A DNA stretch of 64,000 nt from Spirochaetota bacterium (lineage in GTDB: Bacteria; Spirochaetota; UBA12135; COTS27; JAFLEE01). A model generated the notes under the pieces. That model searched no databases. It worked only from the letters and a program-made list of their open reading frames with translations, and was not told where the DNA came from. The stretch covers positions 11,846 through 75,845 of the forward strand of contig JAFLEE010000017.1 of the NCBI GenBank assembly GCA_017302015.1. The letters run 5' to 3'. Shown in pieces: positions 1-8,652 of this stretch. Each line of letters opens with the position of its first letter. The stretch's first letter is position 1. Position numbers and translations under genes: made by a program.

Positions 1-588
1 TTCCATCGAAAACTCCTCGGGCAAGGCCCGTGTTTGTTATTGGCATATGCTACTATGATTTATCGGCCGTGGCCGGTCAAATGACGCCCGCGCAGGCCCG
101 ATTTTCCATCGACCAGTCTATTGGCGCCCAGTCGGGGCGGCTTATGGCCGCGGGGCGAAGCGACGGCACCCGCCCCAACTCGGGCGCGCTCGCCGAAGTG
201 GTGCTCATCTCCTTGGCCACCGGGTTCCTCCACGCCTCCGCCCAGACTATAGCAAAAGCCTCATCCTATCCACCCTGCTCGCCCAATCCATATCGATCCC
301 GCGAGGGTAGCCGATGGGTCCGTTCATCCGCGTCCTCTCCCGCGGCGATCCGCCCATAGACTCATGGAGGCGGATTCAATGGATCGGATCAATGGCCTTC
401 CGGGCGTCGGTTTCGTATGATGCGATCCTTAAGTATGGATGTTTGTGGTTATCGGTTAATGTATTTTGGTTAATGAACGGTATCCCGATTATCTCTAATC
501 GTCGCGATTCCCGGTTGAATGTCGACGAATAGGTTGGCACGGAGATTGATAGTTAGTAATAGAACCATACGGTGGTCGGGAGCGAAAC
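1..588. other. Gene-free leading region
   Basis: No supportable gene is seen here. Short open frames exist, but their translations are low-complexity and have no recognisable fold, signal peptide or convincing ribosome binding site. Roughly the last 200 bases are clearly more AT-rich than the rest of the window and hold two copies of GGTTAATG (454-461 and 468-475). This could be the promoter region of the downstream thioredoxin reductase gene, or the decayed end of an upstream gene that lies outside the window. Confidence 0.5.
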
Positions 589-1884
589 TTGGACGAGAAT
601 CACGCCTATCTCGAGATCGAAAGCGACGCTTGGGAGAAGGAAGTTCTACACTCCGATCTCCCCGTGGTCGTGGATTTTTACTCGGATGAATGTCCCCCGT
701 GCGAGGCCCTAGCCCCGAAATATGCCTCGTTGGCGGATCAGTGGCACCGCGACGTGAAGTTCGTGAAGGTGTTCCGCCAAAAGAACCGGGCTTTGGCCGA
801 GAGCCTCGGCGTGCGCGGTTCGCCCACCGTGCTCTTTTTCCACGGGGGGCAAGAACGCGGTGCGCGCCTGACGGGAGGCATCCGCCGCGCCGACCTCGTG
901 CACCAATTCGAATCCTTCGTCGGCCCCGAGCGCGCCCAAGAGATCCGTGACGGGGTCCGACCGATCCACTCGAGTTGCGACGTGTTGATTCTGGGGGCCG
1001 GGCCGGCGGGATTGACGGCCGGGATGTACACCGCGCAAGCGAAGTTGAAGACCGTCATCGTCGACGGGGCCCTGGCCGGCGGGAACGTCGCGATCACCCA
1101 CCAGGTCGCCAATTATCCCGGGTTTTCCAAGCCGGTGCCCGGCTGGCAATTGGCCGACCACATGGCCAGCCACGCCAAGGGCGCCGGGGCGGTCCTGCGG
1201 GAGGCGGTGGACGTGACCTCCTTCGATCCCGAAGCGAAAGCCGTGGTGATCGACGGATACGAAACGATCCAGGCGCGCTACGTCATCCTGGCGACGGGGA
1301 ACTCGCCGCGTCCCTTGGGCATCCCGGGGGAGAAAACGCTCAAGGGCAAGGGCGTTTCCTATTGCGCGACCTGCGACGGGAAGTACTTCGAGGGCAAGGA
1401 GATCGTGGTCATCGGTGGCGGGAACTCGGCGCTGGAGGAATCGCTCTTCCTCGCCACCTTCGTCAAGAAACTCACCCTGGTGCACCGGCGCGACGCCTTC
1501 CGGGCCGACCCGGGGATCCAGGAGAAGGTCGTGAAGGTGCCGGTCATCGAGCCCCTGATGAGCCACCAACCCGCCGCCTTCCGGCGCCTGGAGGATGGGC
1601 GCATGCAGGTCGATCTCATCGGCGTCGGAACGGGCGCGCCGCGCTCGCTGGTCACCGATGGCATCTTCGTCTTCGCGGGGATGGTGACGAACCCCCCCCC
1701 CGGCACCGAGCGCCTCGCCCGGGACGAATCGGGCGCGGTGATCGGGGACGAGGAGATGCGCACGAACCTCCCCGGGATTTTCGTGGCCGGGGACGTGCGC
1801 GCCAAGCGCTATCGCCAGATCACCACCGCCGTCAGCGACGGCACCGCGGCGGCCATGGCGGTGACCAAGGCCCATTACGGGTGA
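589..1884 (+). CDS. Thioredoxin-thioredoxin reductase fusion protein
   Basis: Cytoplasmic disulfide reductase in which an N-terminal thioredoxin domain (about residues 10-115, active site CPPC at C35/C38, cis-Pro loop GSPT) is fused to a complete thioredoxin reductase (about 128-431). The reductase half shows the FAD motif GAGPAG, the redox pair CATC (C259/C262), the NADPH site GGGNSA with HRRDAFRA, and the C-terminal GIFVAGD motif. Electrons should run NADPH to FAD to CATC to CPPC to client proteins. The start is a TTG, chosen because GGGAG at 578-582 sits six bases upstream and the thioredoxin fold begins right after it. The thioredoxin-first order is the reverse of the Mycobacterium leprae fusion. 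CPPC replaces the usual CGPC, which would shift its redox potential. It stands alone and converges on the next gene. Confidence 0.93.
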   Translation: MDENHAYLEIESDAWEKEVLHSDLPVVVDFYSDECPPCEALAPKYASLADQWHRDVKFVKVFRQKNRALAESLGVRGSPTVLFFHGGQERGARLTGGIRRADLVHQFESFVGPERAQEIRDGVRPIHSSCDVLILGAGPAGLTAGMYTAQAKLKTVIVDGALAGGNVAITHQVANYPGFSKPVPGWQLADHMASHAKGAGAVLREAVDVTSFDPEAKAVVIDGYETIQARYVILATGNSPRPLGIPGEKTLKGKGVSYCATCDGKYFEGKEIVVIGGGNSALEESLFLATFVKKLTLVHRRDAFRADPGIQEKVVKVPVIEPLMSHQPAAFRRLEDGRMQVDLIGVGTGAPRSLVTDGIFVFAGMVTNPPPGTERLARDESGAVIGDEEMRTNLPGIFVAGDVRAKRYRQITTAVSDGTAAAMAVTKAHYG

Positions 1885-1970
1885 GCACGGTGGACCTCCC
1901 CCAATTCCACGTCGACCACGGCCGCCTCGCCTCGTCGAGTCCCAGGTCCTGGCTCCGGCGCCTCGGCTTC

Positions 1971-3812
1971 CTAATCTAAAGTCACCACCGAAAGGCTATA
2001 AGGCGCCAGTGAAATAACGCCGGACCCGACCGTGGTGGTCCGCGGATCGGTATCGAGGGGGTATTCCATCCGCAGGTGGAGATTCGTCTGGCTGTATTGG
2101 GAAGCGCGCCAAGCACCGGCATACGGCTGACCATCGACGCTCACCTGGAGGGTGCCCGCCACCGGGCATTTGTTGACGGCCCACAACCGCCGCTTGCCAT
2201 CCTTGCCCAGAAGGGCCCTGGCCTGCAAGGCGGGCAGGCCGGGCGCCAATTCCGGCGATGCGCTTCGCGCCAAGTAAAGGTCGGCGTCCAGACACGCCTC
2301 CAGAAGCATTTCATAAAAAACACCGTAACTTCGCTTCTGCAAATGGCCGCCCTTGCCCGCGTAGGCCAGGCCCATGAACCCGCCCACGAAAATATGCAGG
2401 CTGGCCATTTGCACCGGACCCTCTTCCGCGGCATCAAGAATGGCGTAAAACATGTCGGCCGTGGCTAAGGTCGTCGCCATATTGAATTGCAGAGAACCGG
2501 GCACGACGACCCCCCACTCTGAAAGCAGCAGGGGCTTCCTGCCGAATATTTCGCGGTAGGCGCCCAATTGTCCGACTTCAATCCGATAAGCCGCCAGAAG
2601 GGTGCGCAACATCATCGGATCGATGGCGCCGGCGAAATCCTTCTCGCCCAGGAACACATAGGGGTGCATCACCACCGCATCAAAGTAAGATTCTTTTGCT
2701 AGGGCCTTCGCCCACTCATCTTTAGGGTGATCGATATTCACCGCCAATAGCACCTGCGGATCGACGGCTTTAAGCGCCCGGCAGATCGCCTTGGTTTTGG
2801 CGATATAGGCCGCCAAGTCGGGCATCGCCGAGCCGCGCTGATGGGCATCGGAATTCTCATTCCCCAATTCGATCCAAGGCACCCGGATCCCCGATGCCTT
2901 GAGCCGACGCAGGCGTTCGGCCGACTGCTCCGGCGAATCCTGGATGATATTGAAGACTTGGATCGAAGTGATCCCGTGCTGTTTGCAAAGGGTGGCGTAT
3001 GCCGGGAACCCGAAATCCCGGGTGGGCGATGCATTCCATCCACGGGGCGGGAAGGGTTCGTCCGCGGGGGGGAATTTGAAACGGTCCGTGGTGAAATCAT
3101 ACCAATTCGCCACCGTGCCCCCCGGGAAGCGGATGAGCGGGACGCGCCAACGCGCGATGAGCGCCTGCACCTCGGGATGGGAATAACTGAGATGGCCATC
3201 GCTGGCGAAATGGGAGTTCACCCCGAGCAGGTTGGGATCAAACGGCCGGCGCTCGGCGCTGGCGATGGAAATGCTCGCTTCGATCTTCGTCGGCACCGTG
3301 TAGGGGAACGCCTGGGATGGCGCCGGCGGTTCGAAGGCCAGGGATAAGTTGCACACTCGGAGCGTGCCTTTGCAGCACTGCACCGCAACTTCCAACGTCA
3401 TTTCCCGAGTGGGTTTATCGGGCTCGATGCGATATTTGAGGGCATAGGGCGTCCATCCCGCGAGCGAGCCGCCCGATGATAAGTTATTGGCTTGGTAGAC
3501 CCCGGGGTTGTCGACTTGGTAGATCTTGAATTTCGGGGCATGGTAGGGCGCCGAGCCGCAGACGATGTTTTCCATCCCGATGTCCCCGACCAGGTAGAAA
3601 GGACGGTTCCCGAGGGCGTCGGTCGGGATCTTCAATTGGGCTTTGATGTAATTGCTGCCATCCCCGGCGATGGTGAGCACCCCATTTTCGATTTTCGCGC
3701 CGGGGTCGATTTTCCAGCCGGGTTGTCTGAAATCCACGATGGGAAGGTCGGCGGCCCATGCCGTACAGAACATGAGCAAGAGGATCCCTATGGGCGCGTT
3801 TTGTCTCGGCAT
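1971..3812 (-). CDS. Exported GH51-like glycoside hydrolase (alpha-L-arabinofuranosidase-like)
   Basis: A 613-residue exported protein with a Sec signal peptide ending near FCTAWA, a beta-rich N-terminal region (about 20-180) and a clan GH-A TIM barrel. Visible landmarks are RFPGGT, the acid/base Glu in ELGNEN (about E319) and the nucleophile Glu in LSEWG (about E432). The spacing of about 113 residues fits GH51. A C-terminal beta domain follows. The likely role is exo-release of arabinofuranose or a related sugar. The start at 3812 is chosen over the ATG 39 bases upstream because GGAG lies five bases before it and the signal peptide begins there. It is the last gene of an AraC/DUF3604/glycosidase set on the minus strand. 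GH39 or GH79 membership cannot be excluded. Confidence 0.75.
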   Translation of the reverse strand: MPRQNAPIGILLLMFCTAWAADLPIVDFRQPGWKIDPGAKIENGVLTIAGDGSNYIKAQLKIPTDALGNRPFYLVGDIGMENIVCGSAPYHAPKFKIYQVDNPGVYQANNLSSGGSLAGWTPYALKYRIEPDKPTREMTLEVAVQCCKGTLRVCNLSLAFEPPAPSQAFPYTVPTKIEASISIASAERRPFDPNLLGVNSHFASDGHLSYSHPEVQALIARWRVPLIRFPGGTVANWYDFTTDRFKFPPADEPFPPRGWNASPTRDFGFPAYATLCKQHGITSIQVFNIIQDSPEQSAERLRRLKASGIRVPWIELGNENSDAHQRGSAMPDLAAYIAKTKAICRALKAVDPQVLLAVNIDHPKDEWAKALAKESYFDAVVMHPYVFLGEKDFAGAIDPMMLRTLLAAYRIEVGQLGAYREIFGRKPLLLSEWGVVVPGSLQFNMATTLATADMFYAILDAAEEGPVQMASLHIFVGGFMGLAYAGKGGHLQKRSYGVFYEMLLEACLDADLYLARSASPELAPGLPALQARALLGKDGKRRLWAVNKCPVAGTLQVSVDGQPYAGAWRASQYSQTNLHLRMEYPLDTDPRTTTVGSGVISLAPYSLSVVTLD

Positions 3813-3872
3813 GGAGGCTCCAATTTCGGGTTTAGTTGGGTTGCATCCCACGGTCTGGCCTAGCAGGTTGCG

Positions 3873-5705
3873 TCAAAACGAAGGGGCCCCATCCCCGACC
3901 CAAATGGGGCTGGACCAGGCGCGATGCCCATCCTCTTGGGTGATTCGCACCCCATAATAGCCGCGCCCGGCGTGGGAACGCTTCATCTCGATATATTCAT
4001 TCTTCGGGTTTTCTTTCAGGATCGGCGCGCCATTAAAAAGGATCTCGACTTCTTTGATCGCCGCTTCGCCGATCGCCCGCATGGTGAGTTCATTCGGTGT
4101 CGCGGGGGAGCATTCCCCGCCCATTGGGGCGCCGTTCACACTGAAATCAAGCAGGATCCTGGCGCCGGTCGTCCCGTAGCATTGTCGGGCATAGAGCCCG
4201 TCGAAAATCGCTTCACGGGTGAGCGCCGGTGAGAGCACGCAGGCGAGTCCCCCGCCCTCGTGGGTCCGGTTGCCCTGGCCGGGGCGACCGATGTGGCAAT
4301 CGGTGCCGGCGATGACCCCGAGTTTCTGGCCAGATGCCCATGCGATGTCGACCGAACCCCCATTGCCCGTTTCCGAACTTCCCCAGCCGCTGTAAATCTC
4401 CACCAGGCGCTGGGCCGGGCCCTTGGCTTTCTCCCAATCCGCTTGGGATAGGAATTTAGGATGGTGGGGAATGGCGAGGTAGGGGAAGCCTTCCTTTTCC
4501 AAGCGATCATAGAGACCTCTCGGGGTTTGGCAACCGTCATGGTCGGAAGGGAGACAAACGCCTCGGGAACCCCGAAAGTAGATGTTGATGTGGGGGTTCC
4601 CCGTCCACTCGTAACCTAACAAAGTGACGAACCGCGCTGGCCGCTGGTGTCGTTCGGCCGCATCCATGGCCATCATCCAACGCGCGGTGGAAGGATGCAC
4701 GATGCTCGGAAGCCGCTCTTCAAAGTGATCCGACAAGGCAGCGAAATCGAGCCCCAGGGAATCCCGCGAGAATTCGTACGCCTCATCGGCAGTGCGGATC
4801 CCGTCGGAGAGTTCCGTATGGGCGTGGATCTCGCCGAAAAATACGTGATTTTTCCCGCTCCAAGGGCCCTCGACCCAGGGATTGCTGCGTCCACCGAGTC
4901 CATTTTTCGCATTCCGGGCGATCGCGAAACGGTAACCGGGCTTCTCCTGAATCTCCACGGTGGGCGGCCGCGCCTCGTTCACCTCGTTTTGAACGAGATC
5001 CATGAGGACGGCCTTTGGCGCCTTCGTCGCCTCTGGGGATCGACCCGGGGCCATGACGCGGTAACCCCGAGCCACCCCGGCCGTCACGACTATTTTGGGA
5101 TGGGGAAGGACGGGGGCGTAGACCCCGTCTCCTTTTTGATCGATCGCCACGTTGAAATGGTAGGTGCCGCTGAAATCGATGGGGAGGGCCCCCAGCCCGA
5201 TCGGGTCACCGATGACGAGATCCACCCGCCCGCCGGGAGCGAGGGGCCGATCGAGGATGACGAGATCGATGGCGGTATGCACCGAACCGCAGCAGGTGAT
5301 CGTGCCCTCGACGCGGCTTTCCCCGGTCGCGGTCGCGCTGATTTGGCTCGAGATGTAGCCGGGGTAGGTTTGGGGGGATTTGCGGAGGAAAAAGGTGGTG
5401 TTGTCCCGTTCTTGGGCGATCCCTCCCCAGAATTGAGGGAGGAGCACCGTGAGGTGGCCCCCCACCGCGATCTCGGCCTCCATGTGGATCAGGATCCGCA
5501 GCGTGTGGCGCTCGCCCGATGCGATTTCCCCAGGTTCGGCGTGGGCCACGGCAGGAAAGCCGGTTTGGGCCAGGAGTCGTCGCCAAAGATCACGCAGGGC
5601 TCCCCGTTCCCAAACACGCTCATGTTCCGCAGACCCCAGGGAACTGGTGACCATGGCCGGCATCATCCCGAAATGGGTGAACGCCGTCCGCTTTCCTTCG
5701 ACCAT
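3873..5705 (-). CDS. PHP-domain DUF3604 family protein
   Basis: A 610-residue protein of the DUF3604 type. A beta-rich N-terminal half (to about residue 270) precedes a PHP-like metallophosphoesterase domain with the metal-ligand motifs HAHTELSDG, SDH, IPHHP and GTDCH. Family members sit in carbohydrate and organophosphonate gene neighbourhoods, but no reaction is firmly established. No clear signal peptide is visible. An in-frame ATG pair slightly downstream (MMPAM) is an alternative start. It lies 60 bases upstream of the GH51-like gene and 82 bases downstream of an AraC regulator on the same strand, so the three probably form one catabolic unit controlled by the AraC protein. Confidence 0.75.
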   Translation of the reverse strand: MVEGKRTAFTHFGMMPAMVTSSLGSAEHERVWERGALRDLWRRLLAQTGFPAVAHAEPGEIASGERHTLRILIHMEAEIAVGGHLTVLLPQFWGGIAQERDNTTFFLRKSPQTYPGYISSQISATATGESRVEGTITCCGSVHTAIDLVILDRPLAPGGRVDLVIGDPIGLGALPIDFSGTYHFNVAIDQKGDGVYAPVLPHPKIVVTAGVARGYRVMAPGRSPEATKAPKAVLMDLVQNEVNEARPPTVEIQEKPGYRFAIARNAKNGLGGRSNPWVEGPWSGKNHVFFGEIHAHTELSDGIRTADEAYEFSRDSLGLDFAALSDHFEERLPSIVHPSTARWMMAMDAAERHQRPARFVTLLGYEWTGNPHINIYFRGSRGVCLPSDHDGCQTPRGLYDRLEKEGFPYLAIPHHPKFLSQADWEKAKGPAQRLVEIYSGWGSSETGNGGSVDIAWASGQKLGVIAGTDCHIGRPGQGNRTHEGGGLACVLSPALTREAIFDGLYARQCYGTTGARILLDFSVNGAPMGGECSPATPNELTMRAIGEAAIKEVEILFNGAPILKENPKNEYIEMKRSHAGRGYYGVRITQEDGHRAWSSPIWVGDGAPSF

Positions 5706-5787
5706 CTTCCGCCCCCGTTCAAGTCGGCCGCGCCCCGCGGGCCGCCCTGGTTGATGGTTGAGTTATAGCCCTTCGGGGGATCTCCGT

Positions 5788-6666
5788 CTATGGTTTTTTT
5801 GCGGCCAATGGGGTAAAAAATGCGGTTGGCCCTTCCCGCGGCGTGAAATGGCTCCGAAATTCACCCGGGGAAACGCCGAATTGCCGCTTGAAGACTTTTG
5901 AAAAATGCGACCGGTCTTCGAAGCCGGTTTGCGCGGCGACGGCCCCCAACGTCTCTCCTCCCGCGGTGAGGAGCCCCTTGGCTTTTTCGAGCCTCGATAG
6001 GGTCAGGTAATTCTTGGGGCTCATCCCGAATCGCTGTTTGAACCGCATGGCGAAATAGGCCCGGGTCCAGCCGTGGGGCGTGGGGAGGGTTTCCAAGACC
6101 TTCTCCTCCCCCAAACGTCGGTTGAGGTCGTTCAAATAGTCTTCGTAGCCCGATAGTTGGTGGAGACGGTCGAGCAAACGTTCGAGCAATCCGGGGAACT
6201 CGCCGAGCGCCGAGTAGACCAAGCCCTTGATGCGCAGCGAGGCCCCGGCGGTGAAACGCGGGCAGGGGTTCGGCGCGGGGCAGGAGAGCACCTCGACGCC
6301 TCGGAGGAGGTCGAGGCCCTGGTAGGTCAAGTGGAAACGCGCATAGCGCTTCAAGAGACCGCGGGGGCTCTTGATCTCGATCGCGGAGGGGCCGAGGAGG
6401 TACATCCGGCCCGCATGGAGCCGATGGGTCGCCCCGTTGAGGCGGACTTCCCCGCGTCCTTCGAGGATGATGTGGATCTTGGCGATCGGGTCGTAGGATT
6501 GAAGCCGCTCTTCCCGGGCGCAGCGCACTTCACCGAATTGGTCGAGCCTGAGGATCGCCTCGTTCAGGGCCCGATCGTGGAAACCCAGCAGCGGGGTGAG
6601 CGAAACCTCGGGGTGATCCCTCAATCTGGGATCCGGGAGGGAATTTAATGAGAATACCCGCTTCAT
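5788..6666 (-). CDS. AraC-family transcriptional regulator
   Basis: A 292-residue cytoplasmic regulator. Residues about 30-110 look like a cupin-type sugar-sensing arm. The last 100 residues form the paired helix-turn-helix DNA-binding domain, with the second-helix signature GFEDRSHFSKVFKRQFGVSPGEFR. It is the first gene of a minus-strand set with the DUF3604 protein and GH51-like glycosidase, so it probably activates that set in response to a sugar or glycan breakdown product. The effector is not evident from sequence. Confidence 0.92.
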   Translation of the reverse strand: MKRVFSLNSLPDPRLRDHPEVSLTPLLGFHDRALNEAILRLDQFGEVRCAREERLQSYDPIAKIHIILEGRGEVRLNGATHRLHAGRMYLLGPSAIEIKSPRGLLKRYARFHLTYQGLDLLRGVEVLSCPAPNPCPRFTAGASLRIKGLVYSALGEFPGLLERLLDRLHQLSGYEDYLNDLNRRLGEEKVLETLPTPHGWTRAYFAMRFKQRFGMSPKNYLTLSRLEKAKGLLTAGGETLGAVAAQTGFEDRSHFSKVFKRQFGVSPGEFRSHFTPREGPTAFFTPLAAKKP

Positions 6667-6793
6667 GTTCCGTGGCCCCGAACCATCGATTCAGGGTCCC
6701 GGGTGAACGATACCCTTCGGCGGTCGGTTCTTCAACCCGGAGGCGGAATCGATGAAATGGCATTCTCAGTGGCGAAATATGGGTGACACGCGC

Positions 6794-7222
6794 TTAACGA
6801 CTCGCGGGCGCGACCGCTTCCGGCTTCGCCTTCCCGAATACCAGCACCGTTTCCCCGGGAAGTTTCTGGATCCGTTGGATCCGCGCGTCGTTCTTCCCCC
6901 AATCGACGGCCCAGGTGAAGGAAACCTTGTCCCCCGGAGCGATGTTCGAAAGCGAGACTCCGCGGGCGAGGTCGAACGGCATGGTCATGGCGTTCATGCC
7001 GACGCGTTCGCCGAAGGAATCGACGAAGTCGTGGATGGCCTCGTGGCGGATCATGACCGGCTGGCCGCTGCGCTCGGGAAGCGCCGACACGATGCCGCGC
7101 ATCTCATAGGATCGTGCGGGGACCTTCGGAGCCTTGTCCGCATGCGTCGGGCGGTTGCAGGAGAACACCGTTAGGGCCGAGAGCGCCAAGACCGCGGTTC
7201 GGAGGATTTTTTGGGGGGGCAT
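6794..7222 (-). CDS. CusF-like copper-binding lipoprotein
   Basis: A 142-residue exported protein. The N terminus is a hydrophobic signal ending in VFSC, a near-lipobox, so periplasmic lipid anchoring is likely. The rest matches the CusF/SCO1-accessory style of small copper-binding beta-barrel: GIVSALPE, MIRHEAI, the diagnostic MTMPF Met motif, then PGDKVSF. Family members bind Cu(I) and hand it to efflux pumps or oxidase assembly factors. The start at 7222 is chosen over the upstream ATG at 7273 because the signal peptide begins here. It is last in a minus-strand run headed by the Spy-like protein and an ECF sigma factor, which suggests a metal or envelope-stress response. Confidence 0.7.
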   Translation of the reverse strand: MPPQKILRTAVLALSALTVFSCNRPTHADKAPKVPARSYEMRGIVSALPERSGQPVMIRHEAIHDFVDSFGERVGMNAMTMPFDLARGVSLSNIAPGDKVSFTWAVDWGKNDARIQRIQKLPGETVLVFGKAKPEAVAPASR

Positions 7223-7310
7223 GGGATATCCTGGGCGGGCGGCTCGCACCGGGCGCAAGCGGCCCTCAGTCAAGGCAAGTATACCGCGTGTCGGCGGCGG
7301 ATTCCATCGA

Positions 7311-7709
7311 TCAGCGGCGGTGCATCCCCCCCATCCCTGGGGCCATTTTCCGAATCAAAGAAACCTCCATCTGGCCGTTGGACAATGGGCGTCCCGCGGC
7401 GAAAAGGTGGTCGCCCTCCCTGATCTCCGAGGGGGAACCCCATCCTTCGATCCGCGTCGAGGCCGAGAGGATCAACTCCTTTTCCCAGCGGCCACGGTCG
7501 AGAACGAGGAGGCGCGATCCCTGGGCGGATTGGACTTGGCCCCGGGCGCTGTAGGCGCGGAACTCGGGGGAGCAGCCCCGGCCCTCCACGGCCCCGCAGC
7601 CCCCGGCGAGGACCCCGCGGCGTTCCCCGACCCGGTAGCCGGCGTAGAAGAGCGCAATGCCGAAGCCTGTGAGCGCAAAGAGAACGGAGACGATTTTGAC
7701 GATCTTCAT
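7311..7709 (-). CDS. Small membrane-anchored protein, possible DUF5666-like domain
   Basis: A 132-residue protein with one N-terminal transmembrane or signal segment (about residues 5-25) and a short beta-rich extracytoplasmic domain. Its pattern (ARGQVQSAQGSRLLVLDRG, then EIREGDHLFAAG) resembles DUF5666-type or OB-like modules. Its ATG overlaps the TGA of the preceding gene by four bases (ATGA), so the two are translationally coupled, and this fixes the start. The longer open frame upstream is only a shadow of the neighbouring membrane-protein gene. Cysteines in the CGAVEGRGC segment could bind metal. No firm function can be given. Confidence 0.6.
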   Translation of the reverse strand: MKIVKIVSVLFALTGFGIALFYAGYRVGERRGVLAGGCGAVEGRGCSPEFRAYSARGQVQSAQGSRLLVLDRGRWEKELILSASTRIEGWGSPSEIREGDHLFAAGRPLSNGQMEVSLIRKMAPGMGGMHRR

Positions 7710-8095
7710 CGGGAGGGCTCCATGGCCCATCGGGGGCCGCTGCGGAGGAAAAAGATGGCGGCGAGGGCCAGGATGCCCAGCGATACCGGGGGAAGGAAGG
7801 GCGCCCATTCTTCCACGAGATAGGAAGGAAGATCCGCCCCCAGGGAGCCGGAGAATGCGAACAGGGAACGGAGTGCTTCCCATTCCAGGCCGCGGACCAT
7901 CGAGGCGGCGAGGCCGATGAAGTACATCGAAGCCGCGAAGATCCAAAGGGCGAAATGGCGACGGAGGTGAAGATGGAAACGCGCGAGGACCATCTCGAGG
8001 CCGATCCGGAAGTGCCCCCCGCTTGAGATCTTCGGTGGCGGGAAGAGTATCTGCGATACGGATTTCGCAGGGCCCTGGTTCTTGGTTGATTTCAA
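7706..8095 (-). CDS. Small two-pass membrane protein, possible anti-sigma factor
   Basis: About 129 residues with a basic N-terminal stretch and two hydrophobic segments (near residues 45-65 and 100-120). It directly follows the ECF sigma gene, where a cognate anti-sigma factor is often encoded, but no zinc-binding HxxxCxxC motif is present, so that role rests only on position. No ATG is in a plausible place. The best start is the TTG whose last bases overlap the sigma factor stop (TTGA). The 3' end overlaps the next gene by ATGA. The reading frame does continue upstream through the sigma gene, but that part is a shadow. Confidence 0.5.
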   Translation of the reverse strand: MKSTKNQGPAKSVSQILFPPPKISSGGHFRIGLEMVLARFHLHLRRHFALWIFAASMYFIGLAASMVRGLEWEALRSLFAFSGSLGADLPSYLVEEWAPFLPPVSLGILALAAIFFLRSGPRWAMEPSR

Positions 8096-8634
8096 GTTGG
8101 GTTCCCCCCTTCGCAATGTTCTCGGTAGAGCGTCTCGAGCGCTTTTCGGCTCCGATGGAGGCGAACCCTCAGGTGGCCAGGCGTGAGATCGAGCACCTGG
8201 GCGCATTCCGCGTCGGTGAGGCCGCCCAGGTACTTCATCTCGAGGAGATCGCCCAGTGCGGGTTCCATCCGCTTCCATTGCCTTTCCAGGCACTCGGTGG
8301 CCTCGCGGGCGATCAGCCGATCTAAAAAAGAGGGCGCGCTTTCGTCGGGGAGGGATTCGATCGCGGAAGGCGTTCGGTCTGCCTCGTCTTCGGTGGGGCG
8401 GAGGAAGCGGAAGCGTTCCCGGTGGCGGTCGACCAGCAGGCGCCGCGCCGTGGTGAAGAGCCACGCTCGCTCCTTGCCTTCATCGATTTCTCCGATGTTC
8501 CGAACCAAGCGAAGCATGCTCTCGGAAAGGAGATCCCGCGCCTCGTCGCCATCCGGGAGACGCCTCGTCAAATAGCCCAAAAGCGGCCCGCTCTGGTCGC
8601 GCCACGCCCGATAGAGACGGCCGGTATCGGACAT
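8092..8634 (-). CDS. ECF RNA polymerase sigma factor
   Basis: A 180-residue sigma-70 family group 4 factor. Region 2 is recognisable around LPDGDEARDLLSESMLRLVR and AWLFTTARRLLVD. Region 4 lies at the C terminus, with the recognition helix around LTDAECAQVLDLTPGHLRVRLHRSRKAL. It should direct core RNA polymerase to a small regulon, probably including its own neighbours. It starts 18 bases after the Spy-like gene and is followed by a small membrane protein that may be its anti-sigma factor. With the CusF-like product downstream, the most economical reading is a sigma factor responding to metal or periplasmic protein stress. Confidence 0.92.
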   Translation of the reverse strand: MSDTGRLYRAWRDQSGPLLGYLTRRLPDGDEARDLLSESMLRLVRNIGEIDEGKERAWLFTTARRLLVDRHRERFRFLRPTEDEADRTPSAIESLPDESAPSFLDRLIAREATECLERQWKRMEPALGDLLEMKYLGGLTDAECAQVLDLTPGHLRVRLHRSRKALETLYREHCEGGNPT

Positions 8635-8652
8635 AGCGCGGCTGATGCGGGA

